DNA from: Fidelibacterota bacterium
Lineage (GTDB): Bacteria; Marinisomatota; Marinisomatia; Marinisomatales; UBA8229
NCBI GenBank assembly: GCA_002686675.1
Contig: NYYF01000023.1
Span: 10,311 to 19,441, forward strand
Direction: 5' to 3'
DNA length: 9,131 bases
Both the position numbers and the translations under genes were made by a program. Below, piece after piece: positions 1 to 6,516 of the stretch (within the stretch, counting starts at the first letter, position 1; each line of letters starts with the position of its first letter). The notes under the pieces are model-generated. The model was not told where the DNA came from and made no database searches. It was given only the letters and a program-made list of their open reading frames with translations.

Positions 1-673
1 TTTTTGGTGTGCTCTTTAAACTTTTAGCAAGATTAATAATTCCATTTTTGATATACTCCTGAAACATTTGCGGCTTCAGTGCTTCAATGATTTGAAATCC
101 AACTGTGTAAACCGGATTAAGGGAAGTCATCGGTTCTTGAAAGATCATTGCGATCTCATCACCACGCAAATCCCGCATTCTCTTGAAAATATTTCCCCGC
201 CACTTGTTGTATGTTTTTTTATACGGCGAATTAAAAAATAGATAACCCGTTAAAACACAATTTAAAATGAGCGAAATGAAAAATAATAAAACGCCGGGAA
301 TATTGAGTGCCACGTGCAAAACAAGCCAGCCACTAAAAAAAAGCATCGCCAATGTTTTGCGGACATTTTCTGAGAGTCCACGGAAATGGAGATACTTTGG
401 CATTTCTTTTACTTTCGCAAGTTCTCCTCCATCAAAAATCTTTTCACCTTTGAAATAAAATTCACCTTCTACTACTTCACCAGGCGGGTTCGGGATCAAT
501 TGTATTAGCGAAAGTACAGAAACTGATTTTCCAGAACCAGATTCACCAACGATTCCAAGCGTTTCACCTTCATAAATATCAAGATCGACGCCGTGAACGG
601 CTGTCGCCCATTGATCTCCGACCTTGAAATGGGTTTTCAAATTTTTAATTTCGACTAATTTCTTCTTGCTCAT
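1..673 (-). CDS. yejF: YejF/OppD-type ABC importer ATPase, 3'-truncated, with a membrane-hairpin insert in the nucleotide-binding domain
   Basis: This is the ATP-hydrolysing subunit of the peptide importer encoded by the genes just upstream in the operon. The ATG at 673-671 overlaps the TGA of yejE (ATGA), and GAGA lies 5 bases before it. The frame stays open to the window edge, giving 224 visible residues. Residues 43-50 read GESGSGKS (Walker A), and 174-187 read IAMIFQEPMTSLNP (Q-loop), the classic OppD/DppD/YejF sequence. The opening strand (LVEIKNLKTHF) and GVDLDIYEGETLGIVGES also fit the family. The signature motif, Walker B and H-loop lie outside the window. In relatives Walker A and Q-loop are separated by roughly 45-50 residues; here there are about 125. 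The extra part (about 82-162) holds two hydrophobic stretches at about 108-123 and 127-147. The family call is firm. Whether the gene carries a second ATPase domain, as in E. coli YejF, cannot be seen. Confidence 0.9.
   Translation of the reverse strand, partial: MSKKKLVEIKNLKTHFKVGDQWATAVHGVDLDIYEGETLGIVGESGSGKSVSVLSLIQLIPNPPGEVVEGEFYFKGEKIFDGGELAKVKEMPKYLHFRGLSENVRKTLAMLFFSGWLVLHVALNIPGVLLFFISLILNCVLTGYLFFNSPYKKTYNKWRGNIFKRMRDLRGDEIAMIFQEPMTSLNPVYTVGFQIIEALKPQMFQEYIKNGIINLAKSLKSTPK
188..430 (-). other. In-frame insert with predicted transmembrane hairpin inside the ATPase domain
   Basis: This covers residues about 82-162 of the ATPase, between the strand ending KGEKIF and the helix RMRDLRGDE that precedes the Q-loop. 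Related ATPases have a short linker here of the type DLLxLSEKE. The insert starts charged (GGELAKVKEM), then has LAMLFFSGWLVLHVAL (108-123), a short N-I-P turn, and GVLLFFISLILNCVLTGYLFF (127-147, shown in part: apolar except for one Asn, one Cys and one Thr-Gly). It ends basic (YKKTYNKWR). An even number of crossings would leave both halves of the ATPase in the cytoplasm, and the basic flanks fit the positive-inside rule. The segment is read directly from the sequence; membrane insertion is inferred from hydrophobicity. Confidence 0.8.
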
Positions 674-1779
674 CGCAATCTCGAATATACTTTTGGATCA
701 AAAGCTTCTCTGACTCCTTCCCCAATAAACACCACAAGCATCAGCGTGAAAAATTCGGCTCCGACTGGAGAAAAAACCATCCACCATTTTGATATATTCT
801 GCAGACCAATACCGAGCATTTGCCCCCAACTTGGCGTTGGCGGTGGTAATCCAAAACCAAGGAAATCTAGAGCCACCAAAGAAGCGATATAACCAACAAT
901 TGCAAACGGAAAATATGTTATAACAGGAACGAGAGAGTTGGGTAAAATGTGTTTAAAAATTACCTTCGCATTACTTTGTCCTATCGAGAGAGCAGCAGCT
1001 ACATAATCTTTTGCCTTTTCACGATAGAATTCTGCACGCATCAGATATGTCATGCTAATCCAATTCACAATTATATAAATGAATATCAACAGGAAGAATG
1101 TTGGTCGAATGATTGACGCGATGATGATGATGACAAACAGCATCGGCAACGTTCCCCAAATTTCAATGATTCTCTGAAAGAAAAGATCAAACTTTCCGCC
1201 ATAATATCCCATAGTACCACCAATCGCAATACCAATTGCATAGTTAAGCACTGCTAGGATCAACGCAAAAGTAATGGAAATGTTAAACGCATAAACCAAT
1301 CTGGAAAATACATCCCGTCCAGTATCATCCGTTCCAAGCCAATGTAGCGATGAAGGGGTAGAATACATTTTCAATCCCCAGCGCTCATTATCTTGAGAAC
1401 CGACACCTTCCAGCGGGCCAAAGGGATAGGGCGGCATAAGAATCCAGCTATCGCTATTCTCATTCTGCCACTCTTCTTGGAGTGATCGATAATTTGCCTC
1501 TCCCGGAACATCTTGCCCGAATAGATCACCCATAAATATTTGATCTGGAATCAGTGAAAAACTGTGAATCGCCGGAAAATAATATTCTCCTTCATGTTTC
1601 ACGATCAAGGCTTTGCTGTTCACAAGTAAGGGCAAAAACCACGAAAGTAGATAAAGAATCGTAATGATACAAAACGAGTAATATCCCCGTTTCATCTTTT
1701 TGAACTTCAACCATCGTTTCTTGTAGATTGAAAGCGAGATATCTTGAATATTTTCTTGTTTTTTCTTTTTGAAAATCAT
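670..1779 (-). CDS. yejE: YejE-type ABC importer permease
   Basis: One of the two membrane subunits that form the translocation path of the peptide importer. It has 369 residues against about 341 in E. coli YejE. It starts with a basic cytoplasmic tail and the YejE-like sequence KRWLKFKKMKRGYYS, then a first membrane helix (about 35-55), then a long periplasmic section with LIVKHEGEYYFP. Next come HWLGTDDTGRDVFSRLVYA (146-164), the family's conserved entry to the BPD_transp_1 domain, GYYGGKFDLFFQRIIEIW, and the EAA loop with AAALSIG (261-267) and HILPN (277-281), which docks on the ATPase. The C-terminal LDFLGFGLPPPTPSWGQML and FIGEGVREAFDP are also typical. The start overlaps the yejB stop by 4 bases (ATGA), with GAGGA 10 bases upstream, and its own stop overlaps the ATPase start, so translation is probably coupled. 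The periplasmic section separates it from plain OppC and favours YejE. Confidence 0.93.
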   Translation of the reverse strand: MIFKKKKQENIQDISLSIYKKRWLKFKKMKRGYYSFCIITILYLLSWFLPLLVNSKALIVKHEGEYYFPAIHSFSLIPDQIFMGDLFGQDVPGEANYRSLQEEWQNENSDSWILMPPYPFGPLEGVGSQDNERWGLKMYSTPSSLHWLGTDDTGRDVFSRLVYAFNISITFALILAVLNYAIGIAIGGTMGYYGGKFDLFFQRIIEIWGTLPMLFVIIIIASIIRPTFFLLIFIYIIVNWISMTYLMRAEFYREKAKDYVAAALSIGQSNAKVIFKHILPNSLVPVITYFPFAIVGYIASLVALDFLGFGLPPPTPSWGQMLGIGLQNISKWWMVFSPVGAEFFTLMLVVFIGEGVREAFDPKVYSRLR

Positions 1780-3062
1780 TTGAAGCGAATCCTCGGATCA
1801 ACCGTTGCCAGTGCGATATCTGAAATAATGTTTCCAACTAACCGAAGGAGTACACCAATAACTAAAAATGCCAGTGTAATTGGATAATCCCGATCCATCA
1901 CCGCCTGGAAACCCATTTTACCGAATCCTTCGATATTAAACACTAATTCGATTAAATACGAACCGGCAAATACAATTCCAATGATGTGCCCAATTCCAGC
2001 TGCGATTGGAATAACTGAATTGCGGATTGCATGGAGCCAAACCACACGTTTTTCAGAAATTCCTTTTGCAAAAGCTGTACGGATATAATCTTGTGAAAGT
2101 TGCTCAAGAAGACTATTTTTCATCAAAACAGTCAGGGTCGTAAAACTAGCGATTGACCAGGCAATAATTGGTAAGATTGCGTGGTGCAATTGGTCAAGGA
2201 TTTTTTCCAACAAGGAAAGTCCTTCCCATACTTCCATTTGAGATCGAAATCCACCCAGGGGAAAAATATCCCAAAACGAGCCACCACCAAACAACACTAA
2301 AAATACCCCGCCAAGTGCCCACCCAGGAATCGAGTAAGCCACAAAAATAATAACACTTGATACAAAATCAAATGGTGAACCGTGCTTAAGGGCTTTACGA
2401 ATTCCGAGGGGAATACAAACAATGTAAGAAAGGAACATACCAATTAGACCAAAGAATAGTGAAATTTTAAATCGAGGTTTCATTACTTCGGTAACTGGTT
2501 GCAGATAAGTGTATGATTTGCCAAAATTTCCTGTCATAATTCCAGAATATTCAGTCTGGTAAATCACTCCATGGATATCGCCATCGTCGTCAGTATCCTC
2601 GATATGTGCTTTCCATATAGAACTGATAGAATTATTCTTTTCATAGACGGTCAAATCCTCGCCTTTCCTACGTATATCTACCCTGAGTATTTTCCCGGCT
2701 TTTTTTCCCACCCGTTTTTCAATTTCAAGTTGATCTCCCCGAAATATAATTTCTCTTTGTTTAATTTCGCGGGGCCAAACACCAAGCCACATCATGTATC
2801 GCTGCCAAATCGGTTTATCGAAACCATAGAACCTTTTAAGCTCTTTCAGTGCTTTATCCGGCAAGATTTGCGACCCACCACTCATTATATCCGAAACACT
2901 TCCAACCGATTCACCTTCTGCTGTTGCACCCATTTGTAACCTTTGGATTTGTTTCTCAAGTGGTCCACCTGGTGCCATTTGAAGTATCGTAAATACCAAT
3001 ATTGTTGACCCTAGAAAAGTTGGGACCATCAATAATAGTCTACGAAGAAAATACGTTGTCAT
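1776..3062 (-). CDS. yejB: YejB-type ABC importer permease with an enlarged periplasmic loop
   Basis: The second membrane subunit of the importer. It has 428 residues, compared with about 364 in E. coli YejB. The N-terminus is a typical OppB/YejB first helix (RRLLLMVPTFLGSTILVFTI) followed by MAPGGPLEKQI, the YejB-type GG sequence and KRFYGFDKPIWQRY (76-89). The family normally goes straight on to the N-F-G-x-S motif; here that motif (NFGKSY, 179-184) comes only after about 80 extra residues. The rest is canonical: IPLGIRKALKHGSPFD (217-232), YSIPGWALG, GGGSFWDIFPLGG, the EAA loop DYIRTAFAKGISEKRVVWLH (325-344), and the end IALATVDPRIRFK. It follows yejA after 16 bases with no clear Shine-Dalgarno sequence, so it probably relies on ribosomes finishing yejA. 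The family call is firm; the function of the extra loop is unknown. Confidence 0.93.
   Translation of the reverse strand: MTTYFLRRLLLMVPTFLGSTILVFTILQMAPGGPLEKQIQRLQMGATAEGESVGSVSDIMSGGSQILPDKALKELKRFYGFDKPIWQRYMMWLGVWPREIKQREIIFRGDQLEIEKRVGKKAGKILRVDIRRKGEDLTVYEKNNSISSIWKAHIEDTDDDGDIHGVIYQTEYSGIMTGNFGKSYTYLQPVTEVMKPRFKISLFFGLIGMFLSYIVCIPLGIRKALKHGSPFDFVSSVIIFVAYSIPGWALGGVFLVLFGGGSFWDIFPLGGFRSQMEVWEGLSLLEKILDQLHHAILPIIAWSIASFTTLTVLMKNSLLEQLSQDYIRTAFAKGISEKRVVWLHAIRNSVIPIAAGIGHIIGIVFAGSYLIELVFNIEGFGKMGFQAVMDRDYPITLAFLVIGVLLRLVGNIISDIALATVDPRIRFK
2538..2774 (-). other. Extra hydrophilic segment in the first periplasmic loop of YejB
   Basis: This is about residues 97-175 of the permease, between WQRYMMWLGVWP and MTGNFGKSY. 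It has no membrane helix. It is rich in charged residues with alternating hydrophobic positions (QREIIFRGDQLEIEK, GKILRVDIRRKGEDLTVYEK), which suggests a small beta-rich domain. It contains DTDDDGD at residues 156-162 (positions 2577-2597), matching the DxDxDG start of a calcium-binding loop but without the acidic residue at position 12 of a full EF-hand. By topology it should lie in the periplasm where the binding protein docks. I do not recognise the domain. Confidence 0.7.
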
Positions 3063-3078
3063 TTATATTTTCAGCGCT

Positions 3079-4998
3079 TTATTGATTTGATTTTAAATAT
3101 TCTGGCCAAAATGTGATATCAATAGCAGTAACTGGAAGCGCTTCACCCTTTTCTATTGCTTTGTTCAGGCGAGCTTCTTTTTCAGGGTCCACCCACCAAT
3201 AGGAAAAGATTGACCGGTAATCACCCGTATATCGAGAAACCACATATTCTGGTTGACCGAATTTATCCCACCAAAGCAACCGTTGATAATTTCGTGCAAT
3301 GCCCCAAGCTGCGGGATGGACGTGAGAATAAATGCCATCAATTTCTCGAATAATTTCAACTCTTTTTTGCTGATTAAATTCCACATCATAAAGATCGAGC
3401 AATGTATCAACGCGGGCACTTTTAAATCCTGAAATGTTATTGTTATTTAATTGGTCGGCTAACGAAGAGTGCAATGAAGTCTCTGGATTCGGGAAAACCA
3501 ACCCTCCCCAGCTTTGCATATAAACCGAAAAATTTCTTTCCATCAAATTTTTCCAGTTTGTAGTGCCATCCACAAATTTTATTTTCATATTGATTCCATA
3601 TTCTGCGAGCATCTGCTGCACTGGTGTAACCATGTAAGCAAGACCTTTACCAATCGAAAGATCAAATTCCAGTACTTTACCGGTCTCTTCATGATATAAC
3701 CAGCCTACTTTGTTTCTATCTTTGTAGCCAGCATCACGAAGCAACTGCACAGCTTTTTGGGGATTATATAGCACTTTTTCATTGTTTGGATTTTCATAAA
3801 CCGAACCTGACCACAGCGAATGCATCATTGAATATTCGCTGTAATACATTTCACGATTCATTTTTTCCCGGTCATACAGATACGCAAATGCATAGCGCAA
3901 ACGGCGGTCATCAAAGGGCCATTTTCTCATATTGAAAGCAAAACCGCTTGTACCCGCTGGCTTTTCCGAAAATATTCTGTGTTTTTGTATCCAACCATTT
4001 TGTATCCCTTCAAAATCACATTCTTCAACCCAAACCCGTGCTTTAGCAACCGTATAAAAATCTTGCTCCCCCTTCTTAAATTTTTCAAACTCGAGTGGTT
4101 GATTATCTTTCACAACGATAAATTTTATCTTATCAAAATTTGATGTATACTTGTTTGTGGGATCATCAGCGGCCCAGTAATCTGTACGGCGGGAAAGTGT
4201 GAACGATTCCTGATTGACAATATCATTATCATAAATAATATACGATCCGGAGCCAGGTAACATTTTCCATTGATATTCTTCAAGATAATCAGTCCCGTCT
4301 AAATCGTTTAAAATGTGGGAAGGTAAGATTGACATTGCACCAAAGTATAAAAGGTTTCGCCAATTAAGTTGTTCACACTTAACGCTTACGATATACTTAC
4401 TTTCTGCCACAGGACGATCAAATTTTCCATAAACTAACTGAGAAGAAGGTTCAAGGATCGTTTCGTCCATCAGCAGATCCCATGTTGCTACTACATCATC
4501 AGCAGTTACGGGCATTCCATCAGAGAACCGTGCTCTTGGATTGATACGGAACCAAAACTGCATTTTATCATCAGAAATTTTCCAATGTGTTGCTAACACA
4601 GGGATAAAATCCAGATTCAACGGGTGAGTGGAAATCAACGATTCATAACAAAGTCCCTCGATCGTGGAATTCTCTACATAGTTTGAGTTCTGCCCTAAAG
4701 TGCGAAGTGTGGCTGGAAACCTGCTCGTAATGTGTCGTAATGTCCCACCTTTTACAGCTCTTGGATCACCAAAGAAATATAAATCTTCTTCAGTAAAGTT
4801 ATAGGTTGTATAACCAAGATCTTTTGCTATTTCCTTAAAGCCATTTCCTCCTAAATCTGCTGGCACAGATGGATCTGCACTCCTATCAAGATTTTCTTTT
4901 AGATTCTCTTGATTTTTATTCTGTTCAGCATTGCTGAAATTGACAGAAAGTAAAAGAAATAATACAGATATGATACCCATGCTTAGATTTTTTGTCAT
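3079..4998 (-). CDS. yejA: YejA-type periplasmic peptide-binding protein (SBP family 5)
   Basis: The substrate-binding subunit, which captures peptides in the periplasm and delivers them to the YejB/YejE permease. It has 639 residues against about 604 in E. coli YejA. The start chosen is the ATG at 4998-4996, because GGAG lies 6 bases upstream; an in-frame TTG at 5010 overlaps that site and is unlikely. Residues 1-24 are a signal peptide (MTKNLSM, then a hydrophobic core, then SNA before Glu-25). There is no lipobox cysteine, so it is a soluble protein rather than a lipoprotein. Family 5 features include AVKGGTLR (81-88), LNLDFIPVLATHWKISDD, RINPRARFSDGMPVTADDVV, MLPGSGSYII, AFNMRKWPFDDRRLRYAFAY, and the YejA-like ending LLWWDKFGQPEY ... 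SYWWVDPEKEARLNKA. It is the first gene of the operon, so the promoter should lie in the 4999-5201 intergenic region. The exact ligand cannot be read from the sequence. Confidence 0.93.
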   Translation of the reverse strand: MTKNLSMGIISVLFLLLSVNFSNAEQNKNQENLKENLDRSADPSVPADLGGNGFKEIAKDLGYTTYNFTEEDLYFFGDPRAVKGGTLRHITSRFPATLRTLGQNSNYVENSTIEGLCYESLISTHPLNLDFIPVLATHWKISDDKMQFWFRINPRARFSDGMPVTADDVVATWDLLMDETILEPSSQLVYGKFDRPVAESKYIVSVKCEQLNWRNLLYFGAMSILPSHILNDLDGTDYLEEYQWKMLPGSGSYIIYDNDIVNQESFTLSRRTDYWAADDPTNKYTSNFDKIKFIVVKDNQPLEFEKFKKGEQDFYTVAKARVWVEECDFEGIQNGWIQKHRIFSEKPAGTSGFAFNMRKWPFDDRRLRYAFAYLYDREKMNREMYYSEYSMMHSLWSGSVYENPNNEKVLYNPQKAVQLLRDAGYKDRNKVGWLYHEETGKVLEFDLSIGKGLAYMVTPVQQMLAEYGINMKIKFVDGTTNWKNLMERNFSVYMQSWGGLVFPNPETSLHSSLADQLNNNNISGFKSARVDTLLDLYDVEFNQQKRVEIIREIDGIYSHVHPAAWGIARNYQRLLWWDKFGQPEYVVSRYTGDYRSIFSYWWVDPEKEARLNKAIEKGEALPVTAIDITFWPEYLKSNQ

Positions 4999-5004
4999 TT
5001 TTTT

Positions 5005-5008
5005 CTCC
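5005..5008 (-). promoter_or_regulatory. Ribosome binding site of yejA (GGAG), decides the start
   Basis: On the minus strand GGAG is followed by six A and then the ATG at 4998. This spacing is near ideal. The alternative TTG start at 5010 would lie upstream of this site, so the site supports the shorter protein. Confidence 0.8.
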
Positions 5009-5121
5009 AATAATATGTTATATTTAATTTAACCTGATAATAAGAGCGTCAAGTTTACTCTCGATACTATATATATTGACAATGAAAATGGTCTTTATTG
5101 GTATGGACGAAAATAGTTGGA

Positions 5122-5152
5122 GGAAACGAACCCTTCCAAACTACTCGTTTCC
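5122..5152. repeat. 8-bp perfect inverted repeat in the nuclease leader
   Basis: GGAAACGA (5122-5129) and TCGTTTCC (5145-5152) are exact reverse complements separated by 15 bases. The repeat lies 50-80 bases before the chosen start of the nuclease. No T-run follows directly, so it is not an obvious terminator. It could be an operator or an mRNA hairpin; chance cannot be excluded. Confidence 0.45.
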
Positions 5153-5192
5153 ATTCCTTCTATTTGATCTTACCTTTTTATTAAATTTTAGT

Positions 5193-5196
5193 AAGG
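5193..5196 (+). promoter_or_regulatory. Ribosome binding site of the nuclease gene (AAGG), decides the start
   Basis: TAAGG followed by five bases precedes the ATG at 5202. It selects this ATG over the in-frame TTG at 5076, and the resulting protein begins with a signal peptide. Confidence 0.65.
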
Positions 5197-5201
5197 CATT
5201 T

Positions 5202-6491
5202 ATGAGAAATACTGTTTTATTGGCTTTCGTTATTACTGCAGCATATTCCCAATCTGTTATTGGGGAGGGGCTGTCAGGTCAGGAACTCTGGGATTATGTG
5301 ATTGCCAATTACAAGACGACCACAACTCTTGGCTACACAAAGGCACGGGATACACTCTATGCAGTTATTGACTTAAAGGATAGAAACCAGCTTTCTTGTG
5401 TGTATTCCGGCTATACAATCACACTTGATGTATCTTTGGACCCAAGCACAGACGCATATCATCAGGGCATGAATTGTGAACATACCTTTCCACAGAGCAT
5501 GGGAGCAAGTTCTGAACCACAGAAGAGTGATATGCACCATCTGTTCCCATGTAAAGCCAATGTGAACTCATCCCGTGGGAACCATCCATATGGTGAGATC
5601 CCTGATGAGGATACGGATAAATGGTACAGAAATGATACGATATTATATACTATTCCTACAGAATTTATTGAAGAATATGCAGAGAAATATAACCCGTCCG
5701 ATCTAGATGTGGCACAATTTGAACCCAGAGAAGACCATAAAGGCAATGCGGCACGGGCAATGTTCTATTTTTATGCTATGTACAACGATGCAGCAGACAA
5801 TGATTTTTGGGAATTTCAAAAGAACACATTATTAGACTGGAATTATTTAGATATACCCGATACGGATGAAATTGATAGAACTCAAGTAATTGCATCTTAT
5901 CAGGATAATAAGGTCAATCCATTTGTACTGGATAATTCCCTTGCTCTCAGAATCTGGTTTGAAGAACAGATTGTTTATGGTTGTACGGATCCCATAGCAA
6001 GTAATTACAATCCTGATGCCAACGTAGACGATGGGAGTTGTGAATATACCCAGAACTTTGAAATCAGTATCGAAACTATGGCAGGTTGGAACATGGTGGG
6101 ATTGCCTGTTTTGGTTGATGATCCATATTACCAGACCCTCTTTCCAGAGGCTTACACTGGTACCTTGTATTCATTTGACGGGTCTTACCAGCCGGAAACG
6201 TTATTCACTCCGGGCACAGGGTACTTGCTACGTCTTGATTCAGGTGGGATTGCAGTGTTTGCAGGCCTGCCAATTAACAATCTCACCTTATCCATTACCG
6301 AGGGCTGGAACCTTATCTCTGGACTTTCAACACCGGTGGATGCAGATGTCCTGTACAATTCAGGGTTGGTGGTTACAAATGGAATATACGGTTATGACGG
6401 TTCTTATATTAATGCGGGCATGCTTGAGCCCGGAATGGGTTACTGGGTGAGAGCAGTATCTGATGGAGAAATTGTTCTTACTACAGACTGA
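5202..6491 (+). CDS. Secreted endonuclease I family protein with GCTDP linker and two C-terminal GWN modules
   Basis: A 429-residue exported nuclease of the EndA/Vvn/NucM (endonuclease I) family, likely degrading DNA or RNA outside the cytoplasm. Residues 1-16 are a signal peptide (MRNTVLLAFVITAAYS). The catalytic domain (about 24-255) has NCEHTFPQS with Glu-93 and His-94, SDMHHLFP with His-112/His-113, and VNSSRGNHPYGE with Asn-122. By analogy with Vvn, His-94 is the general base and Glu-93/Asn-122 bind the metal. FEPREDHKGNAARAMFYF and the ending NKVNPFVL are also typical. Residues 260-282 form a GCTDP...DDGSCEY linker, followed by two related modules (about 288-365 and 366-429). E. coli EndA is about 235 residues, so nearly half of this protein is extra. 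There is no type IX sorting domain at the C-terminus, unlike the convergent neighbour. The start at 5202 has a good AAGG site. Confidence 0.92.
   Translation: MRNTVLLAFVITAAYSQSVIGEGLSGQELWDYVIANYKTTTTLGYTKARDTLYAVIDLKDRNQLSCVYSGYTITLDVSLDPSTDAYHQGMNCEHTFPQSMGASSEPQKSDMHHLFPCKANVNSSRGNHPYGEIPDEDTDKWYRNDTILYTIPTEFIEEYAEKYNPSDLDVAQFEPREDHKGNAARAMFYFYAMYNDAADNDFWEFQKNTLLDWNYLDIPDTDEIDRTQVIASYQDNKVNPFVLDNSLALRIWFEEQIVYGCTDPIASNYNPDANVDDGSCEYTQNFEISIETMAGWNMVGLPVLVDDPYYQTLFPEAYTGTLYSFDGSYQPETLFTPGTGYLLRLDSGGIAVFAGLPINNLTLSITEGWNLISGLSTPVDADVLYNSGLVVTNGIYGYDGSYINAGMLEPGMGYWVRAVSDGEIVLTTD
5979..6047 (+). other. GCTDPxAxNYNPxAxxDDGSCxY linker motif
   Basis: Residues 260-282 of the nuclease read as GCTDPIASNYNPDANVDDG followed by SCEY. 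The two Cys (261 and 280) frame an acidic Asn/Asp-rich loop, and the spacing suggests a disulfide-closed, possibly calcium-binding turn. The motif is common in secreted proteins of marine FCB bacteria, usually as a linker between a catalytic and a C-terminal part. Calcium binding is an inference. Confidence 0.75.
6063..6488 (+). repeat. Two diverged copies of a GWN...DGSY...PGxGY module
   Basis: The first copy carries GWNMVGLP (from residue 295), LYSFDGSY, and LFTPGTGYLLRL. The second carries GWNLISGLS (from residue 368), IYGYDGSY, and MLEPGMGYWVRA. The order and spacing of the motifs match, so this is an internal duplication of about 65-75 residues. Such modules are found at the C-terminal end of secreted FCB proteins; their function is not established to my knowledge. 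The second copy runs to the stop codon. Confidence 0.7.
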
Positions 6492-6516
6492 TCCTCTATT
6501 TCCTTTTTCTACATAC
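6492..6516. other. Short convergent intergenic gap
   Basis: Only 25 bases, mostly pyrimidines on the plus strand, separate the stop of the nuclease gene from the stop of the mosaic surface-protein gene. No stem-loop is visible, so an intrinsic terminator is not supported and the two transcripts probably overlap at their 3' ends. Confidence 0.6.

Larger units (their letters stand above)
4999..5201. promoter_or_regulatory. Divergent intergenic region between yejA and the nuclease gene
   Basis: These 203 bases must hold the promoters of both the leftward yej operon and the rightward nuclease gene. The part 5010-5080 is very AT-rich. Candidate elements are weak: TTGACG on the minus strand (5052-5047) and TTGACA on the plus strand (5076-5081), neither followed at 17 bases by a good TATAAT. 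A tract with ACTATATATATTGACA (5067-5081) could supply a -10 for either strand. FCB bacteria often use a different promoter consensus, so no promoter is assigned precisely. The region also contains an inverted repeat (5122-5152). Confidence 0.4.

Noticed and set aside
188..430. Separate small membrane-protein gene or assembly join instead of an insert
   Set aside because: There is no stop codon or frame change from 673 to the window edge, and canonical family sequence flanks both sides in the same frame. Read-level checking is still worthwhile.
267..458. Small plus-strand reading frame opposite the ATPase insert
   Set aside because: It is antisense to the continuous ATPase frame with no ribosome binding site or family resemblance.
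2577..2597. EF-hand in the YejB loop
   Set aside because: DTDDDGD matches the first half of the loop, but position 12 is Ile instead of Glu/Asp and no flanking helices are evident. Kept only as a note.
4927..4998. Lipoprotein signal in YejA
   Set aside because: There is no cysteine near the predicted cleavage site (SNA before Glu-25), so a standard Sec signal peptide is the better reading.
5076..5104. Strong sigma-70 promoter using TTGACA at 5076
   Set aside because: The hexamer is perfect, but at 16-18 bases downstream there is only a poor -10 (TGGTAT-like), and the consensus of this lineage may differ. Not called as a promoter.
5076..5201. N-terminal extension of the nuclease from TTG 5076
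   Set aside because: It adds 42 residues with no family match and no ribosome binding site and hides the signal peptide. The ATG at 5202 has AAGG at good spacing.
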